Source of the DNA: Mercurialis annua
Lineage: Eukaryota > Streptophyta > Magnoliopsida > Malpighiales > Euphorbiaceae
DNA: 64,000 nt
Assembly: GCF_937616625.2 (NCBI RefSeq)
Contig: NC_065572.1
Coordinates: forward strand, 68,508,653-68,572,652
Direction of reading: 5' to 3'
This document shows positions 44,656-59,600 of the stretch, in pieces. How positions within the stretch are numbered: position 1 is the first letter of the stretch; each line of letters begins with the position of its first letter. The translations under genes and the position numbers were made by a program. The notes under the pieces were generated by a model. It searched no databases and had not been told where the DNA came from. It worked only from the letters and a program-made list of their open reading frames with translations.

Positions 44656-47600
44656 ATTACATCCTCGGGAACATCTGAATCCACTGCGAAACCACACCAT
44701 TTTCTCTTCGGTAACGATCAATTTTATGCTCTAAGTTTCTTTTACTTTGAAAATTGTTCAGTTTCTCTATATTTTTCAATGATTCAAATTGTAATTTGTG
44801 ACAGCAATGAGTGAAAATCTTTACGTTTCTGAAGGTCAAGATGCTGCTGCAAGGTATGCACTGTTTGCTAATTTAGATGAGATAAACGATTAAAAAATAT
44901 GATGCAAATCTATGTTTATTTGTTTAATAGTAACATGAAAATGGTGAGTGAGTTGCTGGAGGGCATTCATCTCGTTGCGTCAGTGGAAGCTATATCTCTT
45001 GGTGCCCGAGCTGGGATTCATCCTGAGATAGTCTACAACATCATTTCCAATGCTGCTGGAAATTCATGGTCAGCTCATTATGTTATGATTCAAATTTGTT
45101 TTACTGTTTTATAGAAATAAATACTATTCCACGCTTTATAATTTGGAGTTGATAGCATTATGCATACTTTTGTTGGGTTTTAACAGCAAGTTGTTCTGTT
45201 AATGTAGGGTGTTTAAGGATCATGTGCCTAAGTTGTTGAGTGGTAATGCCAAGCCTCAGTCCCTTGGTATTTTGGCCCAAAATTTGGTAAGGTGCACTGT
45301 GGCAATACCTGATTTGAGTTTTGTAAATGCAGGGTTGCTGACATGTCATTATTGGTGACTTGATATAAATTATAAAGTGGTGATTGACAGTTTACAGTTA
45401 TGTGTCTTTAGTTTCTCTGGGTTGGTTAGTTTATTTGTTGTTAGATTGATTGTGAACAAAATAGGGATAAGGCTATAACTTGTTCTCACTTTTGTATTGC
45501 GGTGTTTGGATGGAGACAATGCCCTTGTTTAAGCACTATGCTCTTACTTTTAATTTGTTGTAGGACAAGGCTTTTTCTTTTTCTGTCTGAGTTTTTAGAG
45601 GGGCATCTTTTTTATCCTTTTAAAAAAACTAGAGGGGCATCTTTTAATTGTTCCTAAATTGGAATGGGAGGTGCTTCGAGGCAGAGAGAGAAATGGAACA
45701 AATGTGAGAGAGCAAGAGAGTGATACAAACAAATGAAAGACAGACTTAGGAAGTTAAAAAGTTTAGGGCAATGACATTATTTGTTTCCTTCTACAAGTTT
45801 AATGTTAGTTCATTAAAATCAAGTCAAGATGGTGACAATCAGGAGAAGCAGGGAAGGACTATTTCTCAACAGTATATTTAAAAAGTAGAAAGTGAAAAGC
45901 GAAAAAGACATTGCTTTTTACAAGACATAAATTTGATCTTCTAAATGCCCATCTCTTATTTTTTAGATGGTCTTTTCTGTAAACTAAAATCAAATTAAAT
46001 TTTTATCATTCATGAATCAAATATTGAAACTTGTAGTTCATCACGAGTCATCTAGAGATGATGGTGCATGTATAATACTGGAAAAACTGGTTGAAAAGGG
46101 ACTAGCATTAGTAGTGGCGCTTATGGAGCTGATATAACTTGGCTGCTTTAAATCAAGAATAAAAAACTCTTTTAGATGTTACAGCTGTTTGTGTTTAGAA
46201 TATGGATGCTAATACTTGTGAACTCAAACTTTGGGTGTTCATTCACTCAGTCACTGGATTGTCATTAATCAGCATGGTCACTTATTTTGAACTTGTCGTG
46301 TCCACATTGCAAATTATTTAGCTCTGCCCCTATTGCTTACATAATGATCAAGTAATGAAGTACTACAATCTCTTTTTCAGCTTGCTTGAGATTTACAGAG
46401 TTTTTTTAATTTCAGGGTATAGTTTTGGACATGGCCAAATCACTTAAATTTCCTCTCCCCCTTTTAGCTGTTGCTCACCAACAGCTTATTCTTGGTATAG
46501 CCACTGTCCAGTGAACTGATTGTTGAATTATTCAATAACCCAAGTTCGTGATCAATTGTATTTTTCGTTGTAGGGTCTAGATATGTTCTTGCTGATGATA
46601 ATGATAATACACTGATCAAGGTATTTCCCCTACCTTTTACTGTATATGAATTAACAATTGGCTTACCAAATGCTTTGTTAGCTATACATTACCATACTCT
46701 CTTTCCAGGTTTGGGAAAAAGTACTTGGAGTAAATATTCAAGATGCAGCCGCATCTGAACCCTATTGCCCCGAGCAATTGGCAAATGAAATTACTGCTAA
46801 ATCTGCTGCTGTGAAGAGAATTGGTTTCATCGGTCTTGGAGCGATGGGATTTGGCATGGCAACTCAGCTTCTGAAATCAAAGTTCATTGTTCTCGGTTAT
46901 GATGTAATTTCTCACTTTCATCGTACTTTAATTAAAGAGTCAAATAAAGTTTACTTTTGGTTGGGAATATGGTCAGATGGACTATTTTGTCTATAATGTG
47001 TACTAAATTTCCTTACATCTTTCATGCAATATGCAGTTGGTTGGACTTTTGATAGTAAAAACTCATTTACCCTGTTTTGCTATTTAAATTTAGGAATATA
47101 GTGACTTTAATTTTTCTCTTAGCAATCATTTATAGCTGAGTTGAATCCACTACCTAGTTTATGCTGACACCAAGTTGAAAAGTCAATTTTTATATATATC
47201 AAATCTTCCAGGTGATAAACGCACCTCATCACTTATCAGCTTTTGTGCTCTGTTGACCTAGGAATGTGAGGCAGGCGACCTGTTTCAGGGAAATTTTTAT
47301 AGGTGTTTGGTTCAGATCCAATCAGGGGATCAAATAGATTATAGAAACATGAGTTCAATCATTGGAAAACTTCCTTGGGCAGCTCATTTAGTGGCAAATC
47401 TTGTTTCCTCCAATTCCTTCAATTAAGACCAAATCCACTTCCTTACAGATGAAGGGGGGTGTTGGGAATTTACAAGCAATCATACCTCCTTACAATTCAC
47501 TCATTCTTACGATTCCCACCTCCCTCGAAGAAGCTTCTACGCATTCTTGAAATTTTCTATCTAACGCAAATGGCCTGAACACTATTTTTGTGGTTCTTGT

Positions 47601-50600
47601 GTTTGTGTATATTGTATTTTTGAAAGTTGTATCATGAGTATCCATATGTGATTAAGTATGTATTTATGGGTGATTACTTGTGTATTTTAGTTTTACTTGA
47701 AAGCTTAAATGGCTTTTCTCAATTTGTCTTTTCTTGGCGGCAGGTGTATAAACCAACACTAACTAAATTTGCTAGTGCTGGTGGCTTAATTGGCAACTCC
47801 CCTGCTGAAGTAGCCAGAGGTAATGTAAGCAACATATCTATATTCCCTATTTGAGTTGGCAATGTAAGAACAGCAAAGACATTAATTTTTTCAATCAATT
47901 TTTTTATTTTTATATGAAATCTCTCTATAGATTTTTATGTTATCTAGGCTGGCATAACATGAAATAATCAAGGTAGCGTACATGGGAATATTATTTATTT
48001 TTCTGAAAAAAAAAATGGAAATACCTGTAGGAGTACTAATTAAGAAGTAGCCGCATGAATGACTCCTAGTATTAAATACTCTTAAATGCATTAGTATCCT
48101 TAAACTGAACTAACAAGGTCACCATAATTTAGTCTTAAGAAAACCTTAGAAAGATGTTTATTGTCCATATTTTTTTCATATTTATCAATACAAGCATACT
48201 TCTTTGTGTTGACTCAAATATCTCCTTATTTATATATTCTGAAGACTTATTTTAAACGAAATGATTGTGCAGCCCCTTCTCTTCTAATGTGCTCCTGTTG
48301 ATGCGTGCAAAATGTGAAAATGCATATTATGTTGCACCAGCCATAACCTCTCATTATTATAAATTTCTCCTGCTCATTGTATTTGTAGGACAGATTTGAG
48401 AAATCTGGTCTACGCACGATGAAGTAAACTCAGCGGAAGCTAATTTTAAGCTTATAAATTCAAGTTTAATTATCAGGAAGAAACAAAGAATAAAATAAAT
48501 TATTTTCAAGGTGTCATATCTTCTTCACTCAATAGTTTAGAACCCACTATTACTTTTCCCCAGTTAAATTCATTACGTATTCTATTCGTTCTTGTATGTC
48601 TGCAGATCCCATCTATTTTAACATTCTCATTTCAGCTACACTCATCTTAGATATGTGCTGTCTTTTAATTGCCCGACACTCACTAACTACCATAATAAGA
48701 TTGTGACATTTTCAAATAGTCAAGTGAGGGTAAAGTAGTCCCTAGCCCTTAAACCATACTTGCCGTATAAATAAAAGTATGTTAAGTATCAGAACAGTAT
48801 CTTTATATGAAGCTTTTCAATCAAAACCTAAAGAAAGTCAATTCAGCAATTTGCTTCTTCCTATGAGGCTATGAGTAAAATCTTAATTCAGGCAGGTTTT
48901 GGAGATATAGTGACCCTGTTTCATCTGTAAAAAGCTGATACACCTACTATATATTGACAGTTTAATACTGTTGGCCAAAAGAATAAAAACAAAAAAGCCA
49001 GATAAATTTCACTGTAGGTTGGTGGATATAGCTTTTCTTCATGGTAACATTTTCTTGTAACTTTCTCCTGTCCAGATGTTGATGTGCTTGTAATCATGGT
49101 TACAAATGAAGCGCAAGTAGAGAGTGTTTTGTTTGGAAATCAGGGTGCAATTGCAGGTATCATCTCAGCATATTATCTATGGTTTTGTGCAATTTCTTAC
49201 TTCACTTCCATGTTCTATTTTGTAGCACTTCTACCAGGATCATCTATCATCATTTCATCTACTGTGTCTCCAGGATACGTAATAAAACTAGAGCAACGAT
49301 TACTAAGTACATTTTCTATCAATCTCCTCTTTATATTATGGTTACATTTTTTCTGTTAGCATGTTCCAGTTGCATAATGCAAGTATTTACTCAAATTATA
49401 TTTACAGAACATGTTCAATATTACTATTTCTCCTTTTTCTCATCTTTTTTTTTGTCTTTCTGAAAAGTAAAAAATGAAAATTGTCCTCCAATTTTTACAC
49501 TGTCAAGAAAGCACTGAAAAAAAAAGTTAAACTAGATGAATGTAAAAAATATTTATAACTGGAAAATGTGATCAAAGATTTTCATGGCATACCCTTAAAG
49601 AGGTGATTGCAAAATGGAGGATCACCTCAGGGTTTCATCTTGCCTATGCTGTGCTAGGTGGTCATTTCTGATTCCTTTCTTGTCATGTTTGTATTTTCTG
49701 ATCTATTGGACTGACAATCAACCTACAAATGTCATAGATGAGGGAAAAGATTTGAAATTGGTGGACGCTCCTGTTTCTGGTGGTGTTAAGAGGGCTTCGG
49801 ATGGAACACTTACGGTCTGAAGATTACACCTCTTATTTAGCAAAGCAGAGAAGTTTTTCAATGTTCTAACAGTGATTCCATATCTTAATCAGATTATGGC
49901 TTCTGGTCCCGATGAAGCTCTTATGAGCACTGGTTCAGTCCTGGCAGGTAACTAGTGTCAAACAGTTTGTATTGGCTGTAGTCTGTACAATATTCTAAAA
50001 GTAATTTTGTTATTTATCCTTGATTGTCAGAACAGCCTTAAGCGAGAAGCTTTATATTGTCAAGGGAGGCTGTGGAGCTGGAAGGTAGTTCAGCATCATT
50101 TACAGATAATCAAATCATATATAATTTTTAGTTATATATGAGGCTTGTTGTCTTAACATTTTTACATTGGTTTGTGCTCTTGATTTATCTTTTTCAGTGG
50201 AGTGAAGATGGTTAATCAGCTGCTCGCTGGAGTTCATATAGCTTCAGCAGCTGAGGCAATGGCATTTGGGGCTCGATTAGGTCTCAATACAAGGATGCTG
50301 TTCAACTTCATAGTGAACAGTGCAGGAACATCCTGGTTTGTATCATTCGCACTGCAATTCTCCTTTTTCCCTCATTGTGGTTGATATTTTTTTTATGGTT
50401 TCTACTATACTGGCTATGTGTTTTATAATATACATACTTTTTTGTATATAATTGTTGTACCATATTTACATGTATATATATAATACACTTTTATTTTATA
50501 TATTATTTGACATAATTAAATACTCGTATATTTATTAAAGGCCTAATTAGAAATAAATCCAAACCTTTGCGCGTGTCTTTGCAATTTAAACCTAATCTTT

Positions 50601-53600
50601 TAATTTTTGTAATACTATCCTAATTTGACAATTTCCTTGCAATTTTATACAATTTTTTTTTAATCATTTTTTTTTTCAATCTTTTACCTGGGTACAATAC
50701 CTATTTGCTTTATTTGGCTTTTATGATTATTTTTAGCTTCAAACTTGCTGTTTTTTTTCCTTCAACCACCGAAAGTTAGAAAAATTAGAAATAGATCTTA
50801 ACGTTATTTTCGATTTGTTTTAGATTAGAAGTTAAATTTTGAAATTTTGAAAAATTAATTTTTCTAATTACGGAATTAGAATATAAATTTAAATGAAAAC
50901 TGGGACAATTAAATTGATTAGAAAAAAACTGGATAGAATTGCAACGAAAAAATGAAATTGCATAGTACTACAAAAATTAAAGGTTTGGTTTAAATTGCAA
51001 ACACATGCAAAGGTTTGGGCTTTTTTAACAATTAGGCCGTTATTAAAGTTCAAAGGATTGCTAATGTTTGATTCGACGTGCAACGATATCTTGATAATGG
51101 CTTTAGTATGAAATGCCATCTTTATTGGATCTGCTGCAAATATGTCTTAGATCCATTTGATTAACTGTGACACTTGTGACTTGTTCTTTTTTCTTTTTGG
51201 TACAATTATGCTTTCATGGATTTCATCACCAAAAGTCAAAAGAGAAGTTTCCTTTGATAAAGTGATTGAAAGATTTTTTTTCTGCCCTAAATATTAGACT
51301 GTTGTTCAGACTCCTCTATTTGTGTTTTGACTGGATGCTTGTTGTGATCTTGGGAGATCCATTAGGTGTCGACTAGGCACATGGGGGTTAGGACTCTCCT
51401 ATATGTATAAGTTGTTTATTATTCACGAAAAATCACCATCTGGAGTAAAAAAAGACCTTGAGATTTTTAATAAAGTGCTAAATCAGCTTTCCTAACAGTC
51501 TACCTGAGAAACTATGAGAAAGAAAACTCGAACAATTATTGGTATAAAACTGCTCTGCAATGCTGCTGTATGCCAGCTTATTAACCCTCTTGCAATATAA
51601 ATTTGGCAGCTTTGTAACTTAAACAAAGTTTATAAGTTAATCTAGCCAAATGTTATTATTGCAGGATGTTTGAAAATCGTGTTCCACACATGTTGGACAA
51701 CGACTATACGCCGTATTCTGCACTTGATATCTTCGTGAAGGATCTGGTTGAATAATTTTTATTCTGTGCAATTTTGATGTTTGAAAACTTTGAAATATAA
51801 TTCAATAACTAGTTTAATATTTCACCATTAGGTTGTTGAAACATTTTATAAACATTTGCAGGGCATTGTTACTCATGAATGCTCACTTCATAAAGTTCCG
51901 CTTTACATATCAACTGTTGCACACCAACTGTTCCTTGCAGGTTTGGACCTTCATGGTTAAAATATCTTCTCCATCATTTTCTGCTTTATATTTCAACTGT
52001 TGCATACCAACTGCTCTTAGCAACTGTGGAACTTCATAGTTAAAACCTCTTTTTGAATCATCGCCGTCTTTGTTTTTCATTCGTAGTCTTATGTTTTTGT
52101 TGCTATTTTGATTGGATCAATCTAATTGTTAGTATTAAAATTGTATTTTGAAGAGATTGTTGGAAAATGGAATCTTTAGAAATAGGAATGTTCTTGTGGT
52201 GACAACCAAAGACTACAGTGATTTTCATCATCTCAGATTAGTTTTACAGAAATGGTGAAATTGGTTGAAACGAGGCAAAAGATTTAAAAATCAAAAGAAT
52301 TTTTATAGCCTGTATCAATCCATAGCAGTTGGTTTGAGCATATCTAACTGAAGAAATGTTGAAACTTGACATTCTAGGTGTTTGAAACAGTTGATTATAT
52401 CAGGATTTAACCTCATACTAGCGAGAGCTAAGCCCCCAAATTTTGAGCAACTTTGGTAGAGTGTACAGTATATCATTAGCTTTTGATTCTAGAAAAGAAA
52501 AAAAGTGCCATAAGAATCTTATATGTGATCGTTAAAATCTGCAAGAAATGCAGCATATGTTAGTGTGCAAAATGCACTGGGCATGTACCGAAAGGTATTC
52601 AGCATGACATGAGACATTAGAAGGCAATCAAGTTGTGGTGGACTTGATGCAATTCCCAGTCCAAATGCTTATGCATTTATCTATTATTTTAGTTTGTGCA
52701 TGAAGCTTCCTTCTCATGCATGCGAGTTTGCATGACATGATACTGAGCTTATTTATTGAGCAGGTTCTGCTGCTGGCTGGGGTCGGCAAGATGATGCTGG
52801 GGTTGTTAAGGTGTGAAATACATATGTACTTGGGAATTATTCATTATGCAAATTTAGTATAGAACTATAACGTCCTAAAATTGGGAATTTACTGAAGTAG
52901 CAAGTTTTTCCATAACTCCACAGGTTTATGAGACACTCACTGGTGTTAGAGTTGAAGGAAAACTTCCCATTCTCAAGAAAGAAAATGTCCTTCAGTCTCT
53001 TCCACCCGAGTGGCCCCTAGATCCCACTGATGATATACGTAGAATGAATCAAAGTAATTCAAAAACATTGGTTGTTCTAGATGATGATCCAACTGGCACT
53101 CAAACTGTTCATGATATTGAAGTAATGACAGAATGGTAATTTCTCAACCTCTTTGTTGTATATCTTCTTTGCGAAATGTTTCATTCAACAATATGAGATT
53201 GTTTATTTATGATATATCTAACATTCTGACGGTAAATTTTTGTTTCTGTTACAACTGAACTATTCTATATTCTGCAAATACCAGTTCTTATATGAGAAGC
53301 CTCTACAATTCTAAGTCTCTAAGACATGCTGGCCATCCTGAGCATATCAATTCAATTATTTAGCTGCTATTTTTTCCATTCAATTTCAGGAGTGTTGCGG
53401 CTTTAGTTGACCAGCTAAGGAAAAAACCTACATGTTTTTTTATTCTAACCAACTCCAGGGCATTGAGTTCTGAGAAGGTAAACAGCTTTCTCTTATTTTT
53501 AGTTTTAAATCAGCAAAACAAAAGTTATGTCCTGTTAGGAAATCACGCTCTGACGAAAAAGATAAACTTTGCTTAAATGTTTATGTTTTCACAGGCCAGT

Positions 53601-56600
53601 GCATTGATAAAGAATATCTGCAGAAACTTAAGTGATGCTGCTAAATCAGTTGAAAATGTTGAATATACAGTAGTTTTGAGAGGTGACTCGACACTGCGAG
53701 GTCATTTTCCAGAGGTAAGGACAGAAGCCCCAGAGTAATATAATTGTACAGCTTACTTTCATTAACCACAGCCTGACATAAGAAAGTGATTTGTGTAGGA
53801 AGCAGATGCGGTTGTTTCGGTACTTGGTCAAATGGATGCGTGGATTATTTGCCCCTTTTTCCTTCAAGGAGGCCGCTACACTGTTCAAGACGTACACTAT
53901 GTTGCAGACTCTGATTAGTATTGATCTCAACTTAACATCATAGTGATTTGGATTGGTTGTCCTTGACGTTTATCATACCAACCACTGTTTCTATAGTCTT
54001 CTACCTGCAGGAGACACGGAGTTTGCTAAAGATGCTGCATTTGGCTTTAAATCTTCCAACCTACGAGAGGTCTAGATTTTTTCATTTTATTATCTAGTTG
54101 AAAGGTTGAAAAATTTGGTAGTGATTTTGCAACCATATGTTGATCTTTAGTGGCTGGAAGAAAAAACGAAGGGGCAGATTCCAGCGAATAGTGTAACATC
54201 TATACCCATCCAACTTCTGAGGAATGGTGGACCAAATGCTGTTTGTGAGCTCCTTTGCAGCTTGAAAAAGGTACTAATTATTGGGAATGCATGTGTGAAC
54301 TCTTTGTTACTTTATAATTGAGTAAAGCAAATTTTTTGGACACTCTGTTTGCTAATCCTATTTCTGGCAGTTAGTTTTTGTACTCTCATTGTGCCTGCTC
54401 TGTTCTTCCCTTGCCGTGTTTTTGGATGCTGTGACCACACACGAATTAGATTTAAACAGCAGCACTGTCCAGCTTGCGCCTCTGTTTTTCATTCGTACTC
54501 TTAATTACATAAATCCATAACACTCATTGGAGATTCTAGATTTTTTTTTATGATGTCTGAATTGTTAAAAATATTCATCTTCCCTCTTGCCACAAAAGAT
54601 TGCTTAAATACATGAAAGAAAAAGATAAAGAATCTGATGTACATGTAATGTGTACATTATGCTAGGTGAGTAACATAGAGCGAGTGATTTGGAGTGTCTA
54701 TTCATATCAATGAATGTGTAGTCATCATTTCGCTTAATGCATCTGAAGATCCTTGAGTTGCAATACCATATAGGGTTTCTTGTTTCAGATGCTAATTGTT
54801 TATTGAAAATCTCTTTATGGTCTAATGCAGGGATCAACATGTATAGTCAATGCTGCAAGTGACAGAGACATGGCTGTATTTTCAGCTGGAATGATCCAGG
54901 CAAAATGTCCTAGATTCTTGATCTGTTTTTAGATTTGTTCTTTGGATGAAGAAATACTTACAAGCTTATACTAATTAAGCAGGCAGAATTGAAGGGCAAG
55001 TCATTCTTATGCCGAACAGCTGCTAGTTTTGTTTCTGCTCGAATTGGTATTATTCCTAAAGCTCCAATACTTCCCAAGGATTTAGGAATAACCAAAGACA
55101 AGAGAGGTGGACTCATTGTTGTGGGATCTTATGTTCCAAAAACGACAAAGCAGGTTGAGTTTACGGACCCTGCTTTTTCTTGCTTTTGTATTAGCCCTGA
55201 TAAACATTCTTATAATAATTTATAAATGTTATGGATTGTAATCAACAGGTTGAAGAACTAAGAATACAATGTGGCAAGAATTTAAAAACCATCGAGGTGA
55301 TCCAGATGTGCAGTCTTTCTGTATTTTAAATTTTATTGTAAAGATTTATCTTTGAAGATTATAGCATTTATATATGGTTATAATGGCACTGTGGCTGAGG
55401 ATTTTCTTCTATGCTATGAACAGGTTTCTGTTGATAAACTTGCCATGAAGTGTGCAGATGATAGGGAGCTAGAAATAAATAGAGCAGCTGAGATGGCAGA
55501 TTTTTCTCTTGCGGCTTGCAGAGACACATTAGTAATGACAAGTCGTGAACTCATCACTGGAAAAAGTCGGGTTATATCTTTCTTTCTTAATTCTAGTTCT
55601 AGTTTTGTTTTTGTGAATTGGTAATTCATTACGTATTTAAAACATAGAATAAATATACAGGTTTGAGATTTGTTATGTATGTAAGAATGAACTGAATAAT
55701 TTATTATTATGGCTGTGCAATCATCTGTATTATATATAAAGGCTTGCTTGGTTAGGGCCTGGAATGAGAATATATATGGGAATGCAAAATAATTTAGCTT
55801 GCATGTTGTTTGGTTGGTTAAGGAACTGGAATTAAAATCAACATAGACATTGATTATTGAATTTATTAAAGTATATTTACTATTTAAATTATATTAAAAT
55901 ATTCTGGTAATTCTTTTATTATTTTGCATATGCAACATGTTACTTTTCATTAGTTCGACTATTAAACTTAAATCCCATGGGAATGAGAAGCTCATTTCTT
56001 AGTGGGATAAGGGGAGTGAGGGACTCCCATTATGAGGAATCCCACTTCCATTCTGAGGTTAATTTAAAAGAAAAACGGATTATTCTATTCTCATTCCCAT
56101 TTCCACTTCCCTCTAAATTTTATGAGCTCAGACGGCTCCTAAAAGAGGAATAGTGCACTTCTTTTTCTTTTCAATTTGTCGTCTAAACTCTTATCTTTCT
56201 TATTTATTTATGCCTCTTCCAGCTCCTTCTGAATGTTTAGAAATCAATTTTAAAGTGAGTTCAGCATTGGTGGAAATTGTGCGGCGGATATCAACAAGAC
56301 CTCGATACATCCTGGCAAAGGTAATTCAATTTTTTAAAATCAACAAAATATAGTATTCTTGGTGACTATAAACGTTGAGCTTTTGGTTCCCATATTTTTT
56401 ATATCTCATCTTCTTTGATGTGGAGAAGTGATAATCATTACTTGAAGTTGCAGCATGTGTATTCATGTATAGTAATAGTTTTTCTATTTCTCTTGAAAAC
56501 TGTTAAAATGATAAAACTATTGTTGGAACTTGGAACCTCACCCATTAACTTTATCTTTTGGGTGAATTGATTATTTGACATAGTATTAGAGTCTTTATGA

Positions 56601-59600
56601 TCGAATGATCTAAAGTTCAATCCTTGGCAACTCCCATTTAGTTAATTTAAATACTTGAGCACAAGGTGAGGTGGGCCTATGTGCTTGTTTGTTTGCGCTT
56701 CAAGCCCAATGAGCATTTGCATGCGGAGGTATTTTAAGATAATTAAACTATTGTTGGAGTCTCACAACAACTTAAACTTTTAGGTGAATTAGTTATTTGA
56801 AAAAAATATTTTAGAATCTTGAAATCAATAGAATGAATTTAGGGTTATTTGCATATTAAATCCCAAAGTTTCACTTTTGGTTTAATCTCATTCTTTAAAA
56901 TGTTGCTCGCACATCCCAGCCTTTTGCGCTTTTGCAATGTGCAGCCTATAGTCATTTTTCACCAAATATAAAACTACAAAATTGTACAAAAACGGCGTCG
57001 TTTTATATAAAACGATGTCACAATACGGAAATGTGTGGCACAATGCCAAAAATTGAAAGGTTGGATATGCAAGTGCTATGTTTTAAAGGATGAGATTAAA
57101 TTGCTACAAAAGTGAAACATTGGGATTTAATATTCAAATAACATATGAATTTATTGCTAGCATTAATTAAGGCACGGCAATATCCAAAGATTCCAATAAC
57201 ATACAATATCAGTATTCATTCATTTGTATATCTGTTGCATGCAAGATTTGTATTCATCCATTTGCAAACATTTGCTTATACTTTTCTAGTGCAGAGATGC
57301 ATCTTTTTTGCATCTGTCTAGTTCTTTCCAGAGTGTTGTGATAAGAGAATTCTTAGTACTGAAGTGAAATATATTCTATCATTAACTTGCATAACAGTGC
57401 CACTAGAACGGACTTTTCTGTAGTAGTTAGGATAATCTCATTTCTTCTCCTGTATCTTTTATTTTGGTAAAATTCGTATTTAAAGTAGGTAAATTTAGTT
57501 GCATCACAATGAATTTCCTTTCTGTTTATCTTTTAATACTATAAAGTACATATCTTGCTTCATAAAAGTATGCCAACTTATGTCAATTGCCTTTTATGTG
57601 GAAAATAGGATAGACAAATTAAGATGGTACTAATGTACAAGTGATCGCTGCAGTTTCATCAAGTAATTTATGTTTGTTTTGCCTGTCTGGAACTCTTGGT
57701 TCATTTCCATGTTTTCGTAACATGGATAAGCTAACTGTTAGATTCCATCTTAATTGGGTGTTAAGTGGAGCGCCTCAACCGATATATAAACGCATGTCCA
57801 TTTACACACACGACCAATGTGGGATTTCCCACTTCAACACTCCCCCTCACGCGTAGCGTGTCCGGGCCGAGCAACAAATCCCCCCTCACGCTTCACGTGG
57901 GCCGGGCCAAACTCAAATTGTGTGAATGAACAACGCTGTGATACTCCATCTTAAAACCAATACACTAACCATTAAACCCCTATGTAAACAAAGAAGGAGA
58001 AATGATATTTCTGTATATTATTCAATGGTGGTAATATACATATAAATGCAGTTATGCACACACTATGTTGCTTGAGTAAAATTGGAAGGCTGACTAATTA
58101 ATTTCTGTGCTTAAGCCTATAATTAAACTACACTTATTTAGAGCTTTTACACCCTACATTTTGGATAGTGCAGTTTAATCCAAGCTTATGGCTAAAACTT
58201 GTAAAAGTCTTCAGTAAGCCAGTTGACACCAATGAATTAATTTATATTGTTGCTCTAGGGTGGAATCACGTCATCCGACCTTGCTACAAAAGCTCTAGAA
58301 GCAAAATGTGCAAAAGTAGCTGGACAAGCTCTGGCTGGTGTTCCATTGTGGCTTCTAGGTCCTGAAAGTAGGCATCCAGATGTTCCATACATTGTTTTTC
58401 CTGGTAATTAAATTTTTATATAACTCTTTGAACTTAATTTTTAGTAGATTGCAAATTAGATATCTAACGTAAGGGTTCTTTGCAGGTAATGTTGGTGACA
58501 GCAAAGCGTTGGCAGAAGTAGTTAAATCCTGGGCTCTGCCTTCTAGACATTTCTCAACAAAAGAACTCCTCCTTGTAAGCTCTATAAACTGATTCTCTTT
58601 CAATGGTTTGCTTCTTTCGAAATTGACAACTCTCTGCATATAGAATGCAGATAGTGGTAATTATGCTGTTGGAGCATTTAATGTTTACAATATGGAAGGA
58701 GCTGAGGCTGTTGTTGCTGCTGCAGAGGAAGAAAATAGTCCTGCTATTCTACAGGTTAGAATGAAATAAATATGAAGGAACAAATTCATGTTACCTAGAA
58801 TGGGTATTAATCTTTTGTTTACTTTCAAAACAATATCTTTGGAAATATAGTATGTATCAACTTCAGATGCTTGTTAATGCATTTATTTGTGTTATCTGTT
58901 CTATTTACAGATTCATCCTAGCGCCCTGAAGCAAGGGGGAATTCCGTTAGTTGCTTGTTGTGTCTCAGCTGCTGAACAGGCCAATGTAAGTGGCATTTAT
59001 CTTTAGTCAAAAAAGGGGAAAGAATTGAAGAGAAAATAGTGGTACAACATAAGTAGGGATCAGTCATCTCGATGATGAAACCAGAACACTAATGTTAAGT
59101 TTGACTGTGATGGTGTAGTAGCATAGGCATTTTTGACTGCAATAGATTCATGGTGTTCTAGAGACTCAATCTTTAATATTAGTTGCAAATCTATAGTTGA
59201 AATCATTTAGATGGGGATGGAATGTCTTCAAGAGATTAATTTGGATGTATTTTGAAAATTGCAAATAGTCGCTGATTGCTTTAAAGTGTTACAAAAAGCA
59301 AATGATTTACCTCTTAATGTTGTTGGATTTGCTATTGCTTTGTCGTTACTCCCTTCCTAACTTGGGGGGTGTTCTGGGTGTGGGCGAGTGGGAGAGACAG
59401 AGTGGCATGCTGGTTGAAATGGTACTGTTATGATTTGATGAGTCGGAATCTATGAAAAATATTGTTTGAGGAACATGAAATCTTGGATGGTGCATAGGAA
59501 AATCTTAGTTGTCAAATTACTAGTCACTCAATTTTTGCAGAAATACCGAAGAGTGAGACAGTACACATTATCTTACTAGAATCCTGCCTATTAAGTGTTT

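Noticed and set aside
53911..53926. Apparent premature stop (GAT TAG) in the kinase part of the fusion gene
   Set aside because: A donor inside it (GATTA|GTATTG) joins in phase to ctatag|TCTTCTACCTGCAGG and restores the conserved reading LLPAGDTEF, so the stop lies in an intron.
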